From DASZUK01 sp963844575 (GTDB lineage: Bacteria; Actinomycetota; Acidimicrobiia; Acidimicrobiales; RAAP-2): a stretch of DNA of 64,000 bases. The position numbers and the translations under genes are program-made. The DNA is taken from contig CAWJOU010000005.1 of assembly GCA_963844575.1 (NCBI GenBank), positions 1,302,001 through 1,366,000 on the forward strand, given 5' to 3'. The notes beneath the pieces are model-generated. The model ran no database searches and was not told where the DNA came from. It worked only from the letters and a program-made list of their open reading frames with translations. This document shows, piece by piece, positions 15,947-23,925 of the stretch. The number at the start of each line of letters is the position of its first letter. Positions within the stretch are counted from its first letter, which is position 1.

Positions 15947-16450
15947 TCACCAGTGCTTGCGCCGGCCGGACACGTCGAGCTCGGCGAGGTACCGGTTGTA
16001 CGCGGCCATCTCCTCGTCGTCCTCGTCCCGGTGGCTGACCGGCCGCCATCCGGTCGACTCGGCGGGCTCGGTTGCGGGCAGCCCGGCCGGCGCGCCGGCG
16101 ACCGGCGCGCCGGCGACCGGTGTGGGGGCGACCGGTGCCGTCGCCTCCGACCGGTTGGCGACGGTGGAGGCGGTGTCCGCATCGGGCTCCGCCGTTTGGT
16201 CGTGGACGAGCTTCCACCACATGTAGACCGCGTACGCGGCGAAGAAGGGCCACTCGAAGACGTAGGCCCAACTGAGCGTGTTGCCCTGGCGCACGCGCTG
16301 GACCTGCCACCAGAAGAGGCCGGCGAACGTCGGGACGACGACGAGCAGCGTGACGTGCATGGCGATGGCCCGCGGCGTGAGCCACGTTCGCCGCCAGTCG
16401 GTCGGGGCCGACCGATCGTCGGGCGGCGGCTGATCGGATCGGCCGGCCAT
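15947..16450 (-). CDS. Conserved actinobacterial membrane protein
   Basis: 167 residues with two hydrophobic helices, about 29-47 (AIAMHVTLLVVVPTFAGLF) and 64-80 (AYVFEWPFFAAYAVYMWW), joined by WWQVQRVRQGNTLSW. This block is shared by many actinobacterial proteins of unknown function. The C-terminal half is an Ala/Pro linker ending in the acidic DEDDEEMAAYNRYLAEL, also typical of the family. It is 8 bp downstream of the hydrolase gene and probably in its transcript. Confidence 0.75.
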   Translation of the reverse strand: MAGRSDQPPPDDRSAPTDWRRTWLTPRAIAMHVTLLVVVPTFAGLFWWQVQRVRQGNTLSWAYVFEWPFFAAYAVYMWWKLVHDQTAEPDADTASTVANRSEATAPVAPTPVAGAPVAGAPAGLPATEPAESTGWRPVSHRDEDDEEMAAYNRYLAELDVSGRRKHW

Positions 16451-16458
16451 CGGTCGGC

Positions 16459-17355
16459 CTACGGCGCGAACTGGTCGATCAGCCGGGCCAGGACGACCGG
16501 TTGGTCACCCTGGACGCTGTGGCCGGCACCGTCGACCCGGGCCACCTCGGCGTCGGGCTGCCGGCGGACGACCTCGGCTTCGTCGTCGTCGTCGACGACC
16601 GACCCGGCGGCCATGCCGCGGACGAGCAGTAGCGGCACGGTCAGTCCGGAGATCGTGTCCCACTGCCCGGCGAAGTCCGGACCGATCTGGTGGTCGCCGC
16701 CAGGACCGCTCTGGCGGGCGTAGCGCCAGACCCAGCTCCCGTCGGCCTGCTGGGCCGCGTTGTGCAGGATGCCTCGCCGGAGGGACGACACCGATCGGGT
16801 CGGGTTGTGCTCGATGGTCCGGGCGAGGATCTCGTCGAAGTCGGCGAACGACGCCGGACCGTCGACGAAGGCGGTGATGGCGGCCGCCTTGGCCGCGGTG
16901 ACGGTGGGGGTGATGTCGACGAGGACGAGCCGGCGGACGAGCTCGGGGTCGTGAGCGGCCAGCGCCAGCGCGATGAGGCCGCCGAGCGACATGCCGACGA
17001 CGGCGCGGGCCCGCGGCGCGAGGACCCGGACGGCCGCGGCGACGTCGGCCGCGTCCTGGGCGAGCGAGCGTGGCCGGGCTGGATCGTCGGAGTGCCCGTG
17101 GCCGGGCAGGTCGACGGCGACGAGCGGCCGGTCGAGAGCGAGGGCGACCGTGTCCCAGGTGTGAGCGTTCTGGGCACCGCCGTGCAGGAGGACGAGCTCG
17201 GCGTCGCCGGTGCCCCAGACGAGCGCGCTCAGGCGTCGCCCCGGCGCGACGTCGACCGCCTCGCGCCGGACGGTCGGCGGCCCGTCGTAGGGGAGACCGA
17301 GCTCCTCGGCGTTCTCGTGGAAGAGCCCGAGCTCGTCGTAGTCGACGCGAGTCAC
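16459..17355 (-). CDS. Alpha/beta hydrolase
   Basis: 298 residues from GTG 17355; an in-frame GTG at 17451 would add 32 low-complexity residues and is less likely. Features: oxyanion loop VLLHGGAQNAHTWD, VDLPGHGHSDDP, nucleophile elbow VVGMSLGGLIAL, and the catalytic His in DGAGHSVQGDQP near the end, with an Asp in VVDDDDEAEV before it. A cap region lies between residues 150 and 225. The closest general classes are esterases and epoxide-hydrolase-like enzymes. Substrate unknown. Confidence 0.85.
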   Translation of the reverse strand: MTRVDYDELGLFHENAEELGLPYDGPPTVRREAVDVAPGRRLSALVWGTGDAELVLLHGGAQNAHTWDTVALALDRPLVAVDLPGHGHSDDPARPRSLAQDAADVAAAVRVLAPRARAVVGMSLGGLIALALAAHDPELVRRLVLVDITPTVTAAKAAAITAFVDGPASFADFDEILARTIEHNPTRSVSSLRRGILHNAAQQADGSWVWRYARQSGPGGDHQIGPDFAGQWDTISGLTVPLLLVRGMAAGSVVDDDDEAEVVRRQPDAEVARVDGAGHSVQGDQPVVLARLIDQFAP

Positions 17356-17454
17356 CGCCCCCGACAGTACCGCCCCCGAGCCAGGACCATCCGTCCGGGA
17401 ACGCTCCGGGGGCCGTGGACCGGCGACGGTGGGCGGCCATCGGTCGCCCACCGG

Positions 17455-18765
17455 TCACGAGCGGGGGAGGGTCAGTCGGTGGGCCCGCCCGATCCGCTCG
17501 GCGTCGTCGTCGGTCATCCCGGCGTCCTCGGCGAAACGCGGCCATCCGGCGACCGCCCGGCGGACGTCGTCGACGATCTGGTCGACCCGCTCCCGCTGCA
17601 TCGAGACCGTCTCGCCGCACTGCCGGAAGTCCTCCAAGGTGAAGTCGTCCCGCTTCTCGTTGATCGACATCTGGTGCCGGCTCGTCCATCGTCCACCGGG
17701 CGAGTACGCGTACGTGACGTCGAACGCCGGCGAGAGGCGCCACCGCCCGCTGCGGTCCATGAGGAAAGCGATGTTCTTGACGTGGTCGTCCTGGTTGCGG
17801 GCGACGACGTTGAAGACCATCCGCCGGAACTGCTGCTCGACTGCGTCCATCGACAGGCCGAGCTGGCGGACGACCAGCAGGGCTTGCTCGTACGAGTACG
17901 CGCCGGCCTGGTTGAAGTCGTAGTGGGCGATCGCGCCGAGCGACTGCATGTGGAGCTTGGCGCCGTCGCCGGTCCGGTCGAAGCGCCGGGTCATGAAGTG
18001 CCGCCGGCCGTGCTCTTCGAGCAGGCGGCACTCGGTCATCGTGATGCCGGCGGCCCGGGCCATGCCGGCGTAGGCGTACTCGATGACGCCGTAGCCCTGC
18101 GGGTCGTCGAGCTCCTTGTCGCGGTTGCCGTAGACGCCGTCGAACTTGAGCAGCCAGTACTCGAAGCCGGACCCGGCGTCGATCTGGCCGGACCGGACGA
18201 CCTGGGTGCGGGGGTTCCAGGCGATGACCGCCTTCGCCCGGGCGCCGCCGGCCGAGGTGCCGACCCGGAGGATGTCCTTCATCGCCTCCGCCTTCCCGGC
18301 GTCGTCCAGCGAGGCGACGAGGTCGGCCCGTTCCGTGAGCACCTCGGAGGCCAGCGCCACGAGGTCGCCGACCCGGAGGTTTCGGCCGCCGCCCGGCGCC
18401 GGCCCGATGGCCGGGGCGAACTCGAGCGCACCCATGCCCCGGGTCCCGACGTAGCCGAGCCGTTCGACCGCGTCGAAGCTGTCCGGTGCCCGGCCCTGCG
18501 CGGCCAGCCACGTGTCGATGAGCGCGTTGCCGAACCGGTCGGGCAGCGAGTCGGCGAGCAGGCCGGGGAGACCGCGGAAGGCCTCCCGGTCCAACGCCGG
18601 GAACGCGTAGGGCGCGTCTCGCAGCGGCATCGTGATCGGCGCCACCTCGATGCCGCTGCGGGCGAACGCCGGGTCGTACTGGAAGGCCGCGGTGTCGCGG
18701 CAGTCCGCCAGGCCGACCGCGCCGATCATCCGTCCCCAGAGGCGCACCTCGGCGACGCTGCTCAC
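17455..18765 (-). CDS. hipA: HipA-family serine/threonine kinase toxin
   Basis: 436 residues from GTG 18765, 13 bp after the hipB stop. HipA hallmarks: N-terminal subdomain EVRLWGRMIGAVGL, GLLADSLPDRFGNALID, the Gly-rich phosphate loop GTSAGGARAKAVIAW, the kinase core GFEYWLLKFDG, the catalytic loop VVARNQDDHVKNIAFL and metal-binding SPAFDVTYAY. In E. coli HipA phosphorylates glutamyl-tRNA synthetase and causes persistence; relatives have other targets. All active-site motifs appear intact. This belongs to the long (about 430 aa) HipA class. Confidence 0.93.
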   Translation of the reverse strand: MSSVAEVRLWGRMIGAVGLADCRDTAAFQYDPAFARSGIEVAPITMPLRDAPYAFPALDREAFRGLPGLLADSLPDRFGNALIDTWLAAQGRAPDSFDAVERLGYVGTRGMGALEFAPAIGPAPGGGRNLRVGDLVALASEVLTERADLVASLDDAGKAEAMKDILRVGTSAGGARAKAVIAWNPRTQVVRSGQIDAGSGFEYWLLKFDGVYGNRDKELDDPQGYGVIEYAYAGMARAAGITMTECRLLEEHGRRHFMTRRFDRTGDGAKLHMQSLGAIAHYDFNQAGAYSYEQALLVVRQLGLSMDAVEQQFRRMVFNVVARNQDDHVKNIAFLMDRSGRWRLSPAFDVTYAYSPGGRWTSRHQMSINEKRDDFTLEDFRQCGETVSMQRERVDQIVDDVRRAVAGWPRFAEDAGMTDDDAERIGRAHRLTLPRS

Positions 18766-18778
18766 TGGGTTCCGCCGC

Positions 18779-19135
18779 TCACGGGGTGCCGCCGTCGCCC
18801 CACCGCCACGCGTCGGCGTCATCGGCGGCGACCGGCCCCGGCGCGGCCCGTTGCCGGGCCCGGCCGTGCAGCTTCAGCCGCTCGAGCGGGCTCGGCAGCG
18901 GCTCGGGCACCAGCCGGTCGAGCTGGTCGAGGAGGCCGAGCACCCGGAGGACGCGGACGAAGCTCGACAGTCGCGTCTCCGCCCCGGCCTCGATGCGTTC
19001 GACCGTGCGCTTCGACACCCCCGCCTCGGTGGCCAGCCCCTGCTGGCTGATGTTCCGTTCCAGGCGCGTCCGGGCCAGTCGCCGGCCCAGCTCGGCCAGG
19101 ATCGTCTCGTCGTCGTTCTCGTTCGTGATGTGCAT
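18779..19135 (-). CDS. hipB: HipB-like Xre antitoxin/repressor
   Basis: 118 residues from ATG 19135 (GTG 19144 is possible). HTH at about 14-65: LGRRLARTRLERNISQQGLATEAGVSKRTVERIEAG, a standard Xre domain. The tail PLPSPLERLKLHGRARQRA resembles the linker-tail of HipB proteins that docks on the kinase. It should repress its own operon through the boxes upstream at 19177-19301. Confidence 0.88.
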   Translation of the reverse strand: MHITNENDDETILAELGRRLARTRLERNISQQGLATEAGVSKRTVERIEAGAETRLSSFVRVLRVLGLLDQLDRLVPEPLPSPLERLKLHGRARQRAAPGPVAADDADAWRWGDGGTP

Positions 19136-19176
19136 AACTCTCACTATCTGGCGAGTATAGCCGATAATATATCATA

Positions 19177-19301
19177 ATTCGTCGTATAAGAAGAGTTACG
19201 TGCAGAAGTTGAGAAGGGGGGATCCTCCGAGAGATACGTTACTCGTCAAATACGGCGATTATCAGGGTCAAAAAGGCATTACTCGTCGTATAGCACGAGT
19301 T
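19177..19301. promoter_or_regulatory. Three operator-like boxes upstream of hipBA
   Basis: A 21-bp element occurs three times: 19281-19301 (ACTCGTCGTATAGCACGAGTT, arms ACTCGT and ACGAGT around an 8-bp spacer), 19177-19197 (17 of 21 matching) and 19241-19261 (14 of 21). The region is AT-rich in an otherwise GC-rich window. HipB of other bacteria binds multiple palindromes before hipBA, so auto-repression is the natural reading. Confidence 0.65.
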
Positions 19302-19398
19302 GTGAACTCCGCCACTGCCCGCGGCGGAGGCGGATCCCCATCGGATCGGCCATCTGCCGTGCCACGCCCCGGCCGGCCGGAGGCGGAAGAATGGCCGC

Positions 19399-20538
19399 AT
19401 GAGCCATCGACCACTCTCCGCCGTCGTCCTGGCCGCCGGTGAGGGCACGCGCATGCGCTCGCACCGGCCGAAGCCGCTGCACCGGCTGTGCGGTCGGCCG
19501 ATGGTGCTCCACGTCCTCGACGCGCTGGCCGAGCTCGACGTCGACCGGGTGGCCGTCGTCGTCGGCCACCGCGGGGAGTGGGTCGGCAAGACGCTCATCG
19601 AGCACGCGCCGAAAACACTCGACATCGAACTGGTCGAGCAGGCCGAGCAGCGCGGCACCGGCGACGCGGCGGCGGTCGGCCTCACCGGGCTCCCCGACGA
19701 CACCGCGCTCGACGAGGACGCCGACGGCGACGTCGTCGTCCTGCCCGGGGACACCCCGCTCCTGCGGCCACCGACGCTGGCCGCGCTCGTCCGGCACCAC
19801 CGCGAGCACGATGCGGGGGCGACGTTGCTCACCGCCGACGTCGCGGAGCCGACCGGCTACGGCCGGGTCGTCCGCGGCCGCGACGGCCTCGTCGTCCGGG
19901 TGGTCGAAGAAGCCGACGCGACCGACGACGAGCGGGAGATCACCGAGGTCAACACGTCGATCTACTGCTTCCGGCGCAGCCTGCTCGCCCCGTCGCTACG
20001 CCGGCTCAGCCCGGCGAACCAGCAGGGCGAGTACTACCTGACCGACGTCGTCGGCGTCCTCCACGAGGCCGGGTACCGGGTGGACGGGGTGACCGTCGCC
20101 GACCCGATGGAGGCGGCCGGGGTCAACGACCGGGCCCAGCTGGCGGTGGCCGAGGCCGAGCTGCGCGACCGGATCAACGAACGGTGGATGCGCCGCGGCG
20201 TCACGATGTGGGACCCGGAGCGGACGTACGTCGACGCCGAGGTCCAGCTGGCGACCGACGTCGTCCTGCTGCCCGGCGTCATCCTGCGCGGCACATCGAC
20301 CGTCGGCGAGGGCTGTGAGATCGGTCCGGACTGCACGCTGACCGACACCCGGGTCGAGGACGGCGCGACGATCCGTCACAGCACGTGCGCCGACGCCACC
20401 GTCGGCGCCGACGCCGTCGTCGGACCGTTCGCCTGCCTGACGTCGGGGGCGGTCGTGCCGCCTGGCGCGGTCGTCGCCCCGTTCTCGGTGCTCTCGGGGG
20501 CCGGTGTCGAGCCCCCGGCGGACGGCATCGAACCGTAG
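19399..20538 (+). CDS. glmU: GlmU-like UDP-GlcNAc pyrophosphorylase with shortened acetyltransferase domain
   Basis: 379 residues, against about 450-480 for bifunctional GlmU. The uridylyltransferase half is complete: VVLAAGEGTRMRSHRPKPLH, EQRGTGDAA, VLPGDTPLL, GYGRVVRG and EVNTSIYCF. The left-handed beta-helix begins (VQLATDVVLLPGVILRGTS, IGPDCTLTDTRVEDGA) but stops after GPFACLTSGAVVPPGAVVAPFS. The segments that in E. coli contain the acetyltransferase catalytic His and the acetyl-CoA site are missing, and the Arg of the GPFARLRPGA motif is not kept. So it should make UDP-GlcNAc from GlcNAc-1-P, but acetylation of GlcN-1-P is doubtful. ATG start; prs follows. Confidence 0.9.
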   Translation: MSHRPLSAVVLAAGEGTRMRSHRPKPLHRLCGRPMVLHVLDALAELDVDRVAVVVGHRGEWVGKTLIEHAPKTLDIELVEQAEQRGTGDAAAVGLTGLPDDTALDEDADGDVVVLPGDTPLLRPPTLAALVRHHREHDAGATLLTADVAEPTGYGRVVRGRDGLVVRVVEEADATDDEREITEVNTSIYCFRRSLLAPSLRRLSPANQQGEYYLTDVVGVLHEAGYRVDGVTVADPMEAAGVNDRAQLAVAEAELRDRINERWMRRGVTMWDPERTYVDAEVQLATDVVLLPGVILRGTSTVGEGCEIGPDCTLTDTRVEDGATIRHSTCADATVGADAVVGPFACLTSGAVVPPGAVVAPFSVLSGAGVEPPADGIEP

Positions 20539-20625
20539 GCGGACGGTTCGGCCGGCCGTCGTCGAGCCGTCCGGGGCCGGCGGCACCCCCGGCGGGCCGG
20601 AGCCGGACGCGGTAGCGTCGGCGTC

Positions 20626-21597
20626 GTGGAGTTCGTTCCCCACCGCCGGCTGGAGCTGGTCTCCGGCCGGTCCCACCCGGAACTGGCCAACGAGATCGCC
20701 AAGCACCTCGGCGTCGAGCTCGGCGAGGCCAATCTGCGCGAGTTCGCCAACGGCGAGGTCCACTGCCGGTACGCCAGCTCGATCCGCGGCAGCGACGTCT
20801 TCATCGTCCAGACCCACTGCGGGCCGGTCAACGACACGGTGATGGAGCAGCTCATCATGATCGACGCGGCCAAGCGGGCGTCGGCCAAGCGGATCACCGC
20901 GGTCTGCCCGTACTACGGCTACTCGCGCCAGGACCGGAAGTCGACCGGCCGCGAGCCGATCACCGCCAAGCTGGTCGCGGACATGCTGTCGGCGGCCGGC
21001 GCCGACCGGGTGGTCAGCGTCGACCTGCACTCCGGGCAGATCCAGGGGTTCTTCGACGTCCCCTTCGACCACCTCACCGCGGCGCCGGTGCTGGAGAAGT
21101 ACCTCCGCGTCCACTCCGACGGCGACGTCGTCGTCGTCGCTCCCGACGCCGGCCGGGTGAAGGTGGCCGAGCGGTACAGCCAACACCTCGGGAGCGACTT
21201 GGCCCTCGTGCACAAGACGCGGCCCCGCGGCTCGGCCAACCAGGTCGAGGCCCGGCACGTCGTCGGCGAGGTCGAGGGCCGGCACTGCATCCTCATCGAC
21301 GACATGATCGACACCGCTGGCACGATCTGCGCGGCGGCCGAGCTGCTGGCCGACGCCGGCGCGGCCGACATCTGGGCGATGGCCACCCACGCGGTCCTCT
21401 CGGACCCGGCCGCCGACCGGCTCAAGGCGTCGACGATCTCTCGGGTCGTCGTCACCGACACCCTGCCGGTCACCGACGACCGGGTCTTCGACAAGCTCGA
21501 GGTCCTGTCGGTGGCCAAGATCATCGCCGATGCCATCGACGCTGTCTTCGAGGACACGTCGGTGTCGGAGATCTTCGGCGGCGAGAACCTCGCCTGA
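20626..21597 (+). CDS. prs: Ribose-phosphate pyrophosphokinase
   Basis: 323 residues from GTG 20626. Motifs: ELANEIAKHLGVELGEANLREFANGEV, YYGYSRQDRKSTGREPITAKLVADML (ATP-binding flexible loop and class I signature), VDLHSGQIQGFFDVPFDHL, and the PRPP-binding loop LIDDMIDTAGTI. It makes PRPP for nucleotide, His and Trp synthesis. The glmU-prs-rplY order is the actinobacterial norm, but here rplY is separated by the 3.3 kb toxin-antitoxin insert. Confidence 0.97.
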   Translation: MEFVPHRRLELVSGRSHPELANEIAKHLGVELGEANLREFANGEVHCRYASSIRGSDVFIVQTHCGPVNDTVMEQLIMIDAAKRASAKRITAVCPYYGYSRQDRKSTGREPITAKLVADMLSAAGADRVVSVDLHSGQIQGFFDVPFDHLTAAPVLEKYLRVHSDGDVVVVAPDAGRVKVAERYSQHLGSDLALVHKTRPRGSANQVEARHVVGEVEGRHCILIDDMIDTAGTICAAAELLADAGAADIWAMATHAVLSDPAADRLKASTISRVVVTDTLPVTDDRVFDKLEVLSVAKIIADAIDAVFEDTSVSEIFGGENLA

Positions 21598-21625
21598 GGG
21601 CCGAGCAACCAGACGGCCTACCACA

Positions 21626-21669
21626 TTGCCATGGTGAGGGTCGCGGGTTCGAACCCCGTCGTCCGCTCC
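21626..21669 (+). repeat. tRNA-Gly(GCC) 3'-half remnant, probable att site
   Basis: Reads from the anticodon loop ttgccat through ggtgagggt, the T arm gcgggttcgaaccccgt and the acceptor strand cgtccgc. It matches the 3' half of an actinobacterial tRNA-Gly(GCC). The preceding bases do not form the 5' anticodon stem and no D arm is present, so it is not a tRNA gene. Fragments running from the anticodon loop to the 3' end are classic products of tyrosine-integrase insertion. It marks the left edge of the toxin-antitoxin segment. Confidence 0.75.
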
Positions 21670-21696
21670 GTAACGGTCGGTGCACCCGGACGATTC

Positions 21697-22269
21697 TCAC
21701 CAAGCTGCAACGAGCTCCGGTGGGGTCCATCTCGGCCACTTCGAAGCGGCCAGCCGCTGGCCTCTGGACAGGCTGGCCACGAGCTCGGGCCCTCCCGGCT
21801 GTGCGTTGTCCCAGAAGTCGGCGGCCTCACAGGTCTGGCCCGCTTGGACCACGAGCGGCCAGAGCCGCTGATAACGGCCCCGGATCTTGTCCTCAGGGAC
21901 CGAGTGGCCGCCGGCCAAGACCCGGTACACCACCCGGGCCACGGCCAGATCCTCAGGGATCAGCAGGACGTGGAGAGCGACGAAGTACCCAGCCGCCCGT
22001 GCCTTGGCGATTAGCTCGAGCTTGGAGGGGTGGGAGAACACGGTCTCGGCGATGAACTGCTGTCCTTGCCTGATGAGCTCGGAGCGCGTGTCCTCGGCGA
22101 GCTGCGCCGCTTCATACGCGTGACGCTCTGGATCCGCGGGCCAGTACTGGGCAGCGATCAGGTCGGCGTTGACGAACGGGATCTCTGGAAACTGTGGCGA
22201 GAGGATCCTCGACACGAACGTGGACTTGCCTGCGCCGTTCGGACCGACGACCAGGTCAAGACGACTCAC
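21697..22269 (-). CDS. Zeta-toxin-type P-loop kinase
   Basis: 190 residues from GTG 22269, overlapping the upstream antitoxin stop by 4 bp (GTGA). Begins with the Walker A loop VVGPNGAGKSTFV, then NADLIAAQYWP (the substrate-side Asp region of zeta toxins), a helical lid, TVFSHPSKLELIAKARAAGYFVALHVLL and late Arg residues (VPEDKIRGRYQRLW) for phosphate binding. Zeta toxins phosphorylate UDP-GlcNAc at 3'-OH, or related small molecules. It is paired with a ParD-like antitoxin and not epsilon, a known actinobacterial arrangement. Confidence 0.82.
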   Translation of the reverse strand: MSRLDLVVGPNGAGKSTFVSRILSPQFPEIPFVNADLIAAQYWPADPERHAYEAAQLAEDTRSELIRQGQQFIAETVFSHPSKLELIAKARAAGYFVALHVLLIPEDLAVARVVYRVLAGGHSVPEDKIRGRYQRLWPLVVQAGQTCEAADFWDNAQPGGPELVASLSRGQRLAASKWPRWTPPELVAAW

Positions 22270-22706
22270 GTAGTGCTGGAGACTCCGCTCGGCGGCGCCC
22301 ACTCATCGTCGCGCTCACTGGGATCCCGAGTCTTCGCGAATGGCCGAGTCGTGCCGTCCGGGAAGAACTGGCACAGTTCTCCGTCAGCGTTGAGCGCGAC
22401 GACCACCGTTCCGGCCTCGAGTAGCGCCTCACCGAAAGACGTTGCCGCTGCTCGCTGCCTGATGGCGTCATTGAGCTCGAGGTTGGCGACGAGCTGTTCC
22501 TCGTCGTCCAGTTCCGACAGGGCGGCCTCGCCTTGGACGACAGCGAGGATCCTTCGCCTCGGCGCCGTCTCATGAACAGAGAGCTCCCGGCCGAGCCGGG
22601 CCCAGTACTCGAGCTGTCGACGGGCAGAACGATGCTCCCGGCGTCCCTCGTCCGCGGCTGCTTCGAACAGATCTCCGTCAAACCGGGTCATGTGTTCCGT
22701 CGCCAT
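22266..22706 (-). CDS. ParD-like antitoxin of the zeta-type toxin
   Basis: 146 residues from ATG 22706 (MATEHMTRFDGDLFEAA), chosen because homologues start there; a longer in-frame form starts at 22787. The N-terminal half, LFEAAADEGRREHRSARRQLEYWARLGRELS, matches the ParD-like TA antitoxin family. The C-terminal half (AGTVVVALNADGELCQFFPDG) is a small beta region likely to contact the toxin. Translationally coupled to the toxin gene. Confidence 0.75.
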   Translation of the reverse strand: MATEHMTRFDGDLFEAAADEGRREHRSARRQLEYWARLGRELSVHETAPRRRILAVVQGEAALSELDDEEQLVANLELNDAIRQRAAATSFGEALLEAGTVVVALNADGELCQFFPDGTTRPFAKTRDPSERDDEWAPPSGVSSTT

Positions 22707-22850
22707 GTCGGACTCCCTGTATCGATCTGTCACTGACCGTAGCAGGTTGCTAACACCAGGCAACTGACACCCGCCGGTCTCGCACAAGCCAGATTCCTGG
22801 GCGAACCAGTGCGAGTGACGCTCAGCCCGAGCATCGGATGGGCCCCACGA

Positions 22851-23186
22851 TCAGCCAACTGCCCCGATCAACTCCCCGAGCTTGGCGTACGCCTCGCCCA
22901 GACGGGCATAGACGAATCGAAGCTCCTGGATGTTCGGCTTCTCGTCCGACCGAACGGGGACCGCGATGACCCGAGTGGGGATCCCAGGCTTGATGGTCGA
23001 CAGGATGCCTTCATCAACGAGGACCTGTTCAGCGGCGCGAATCGTTCCGAACGAGGCCTTGACGCCAAAAAGCTCTTCAGATGCCGCCTCGAGCTTGCCG
23101 AGATCGCCAACCGATTGGCCGATTCTCCAGTGTCCGTCGGCGATCCGTCGTCGCAGCGCGTTAGCGACCTGCTCAGTCTTCGTCAT
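22851..23186 (-). CDS. Short GntR-type winged-helix regulator
   Basis: 111 residues from ATG 23186 with a gtgggag ribosome site. GntR-like wing: TKTEQVANALRRRIADGHWRIGQSVGDLGKLEAASEELFGVKASFGTIRAAEQVLVDEG is the domain pattern (quoted in pieces: residues 2-20, 21-40 and 41-60), ending ILSTIKPGIPTRVIA. No ligand-binding domain follows, only a short helix FVYARLGEAYAKLGELIG. Such mini-GntR proteins are common on actinobacterial mobile segments. A palindrome between this gene and mazE may be its operator. Confidence 0.78.
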   Translation of the reverse strand: MTKTEQVANALRRRIADGHWRIGQSVGDLGKLEAASEELFGVKASFGTIRAAEQVLVDEGILSTIKPGIPTRVIAVPVRSDEKPNIQELRFVYARLGEAYAKLGELIGAVG

Positions 23187-23202
23187 CGCTCTCCCACCTC
23201 TC

Positions 23203-23228
23203 TGTAGGGCTACAGGTTTAACCCTACA
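23203..23228. promoter_or_regulatory. Inverted repeat upstream of the GntR-type gene
   Basis: Arms tgtaggg (23203-23209) and ccctaca (23222-23228) with a 12-bp spacer, 17 bp before the GntR start. A shorter tgtag-ctaca pair lies inside. Likely operator for auto-regulation. Confidence 0.55.
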
Positions 23229-23290
23229 TAGGTGTTGATAGGTTGTCAATGGTGGTAATTCCCGAGTCGGCCTTACGGTGACCGCTAAGG

Positions 23291-23310
23291 TGTAGACGGA
23301 TTCGTCTACA
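23291..23310. promoter_or_regulatory. Palindrome upstream of mazEF
   Basis: Perfect 8-bp arms tgtagacg and cgtctaca around gatt, ending 18 bp before the mazE start. The position and symmetry fit an operator bound by the ribbon-helix-helix antitoxin or the MazEF complex. It shares its tgtag/ctaca ends with the neighbouring palindrome. Confidence 0.65.
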
Positions 23311-23328
23311 CGAACATATACTCGAGGC

Positions 23329-23568
23329 GTGAGCACGACGCTCCGGGTAAGCGAACAGACTCGGGACCGTTTTGCCAAGATGGCCGAGACGACCGGGCGG
23401 CCCATGACGCAGCTCCTGGACGAGGCCGCTGAAGCGCTGGAGCGACGGGTCTTCTTCGACGAGCTCTCGGCCCGGTACGACGACCTGCGTGACGACCCGG
23501 CGGCATGGGCCGAGATAGAGGCTGAACGAGCGTCCGAGAGCGGAGCACTCCACGACCGTTCGGCGTGA
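23329..23568 (+). CDS. MazE/VapB-type antitoxin (ribbon-helix-helix)
   Basis: 79 residues from GTG 23329. The N-terminal RHH fold is STTLRVSEQTRDRFAKMAETTGRPMTQLLDEAAEAL; the acidic tail AAWAEIEAERASES should wrap the toxin. Its stop overlaps the toxin ATG by one base (tgatg). Mycobacterial MazE-type antitoxins of this length are organised the same way. Confidence 0.85.
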   Translation: MSTTLRVSEQTRDRFAKMAETTGRPMTQLLDEAAEALERRVFFDELSARYDDLRDDPAAWAEIEAERASESGALHDRSA

Positions 23569-23903
23569 TGCCTCGTCGCGGTGAAGTATGGCTGATCGAC
23601 TTCGGGGATCCGGTGGGGCGAGAGCAGGCCGGCCGACGCCCGGGTGTCGTCGTGTCGGCCGACCCCTTGAACGAGAGCCGGGCCGGAGTCGTCGTCGTGG
23701 TTCCCACGACGACGAGTCGCCGGGGGTTGCCGTCCCACGTGGAGATCGATGCAGGCTCCTCCGGGCTGGACGACGTGAGCTACGCGAAGTGCGAGGACGT
23801 CAAGTCCATCTCCGAGCAGCGACTGTTGGCCCGTCTCGGTACCGTGAGCACCGAGGCCGCATTCGACATCGGCCGTGTCTTGCGTCTACTGCTCGATCTT
23901 TGA
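23568..23903 (+). CDS. mazF: MazF/PemK-type mRNA interferase
   Basis: 111 residues from ATG 23568. MazF signatures: PRRGEVWLIDFGDPVG, RRPGVVVSADPLNE, VVVVPTTTSRRGLPSHVEI and the C-terminal VKSISEQRLLARLGTVS. The Arg of the RRPGVVV block and the Thr of PTTT form the RNase active site of known MazF enzymes, so the toxin looks active. Converges with vapC, 22 bp away. Confidence 0.92.
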   Translation: MPRRGEVWLIDFGDPVGREQAGRRPGVVVSADPLNESRAGVVVVVPTTTSRRGLPSHVEIDAGSSGLDDVSYAKCEDVKSISEQRLLARLGTVSTEAAFDIGRVLRLLLDL

Positions 23904-23925
23904 AGGGGCCTCCACCGTCGTCAGA

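Noticed and set aside
19996..21624. 542-codon minus-strand frame across glmU and prs
   Set aside because: Spans two well-supported plus-strand genes with full family motifs; composition (Asp/Val/Arg-rich) is typical of GC shadow frames.
21601..21670. Intact tRNA-Gly gene
   Set aside because: Only the 3' half fits; no D arm, no 5' acceptor strand and the 5' anticodon stem does not pair.
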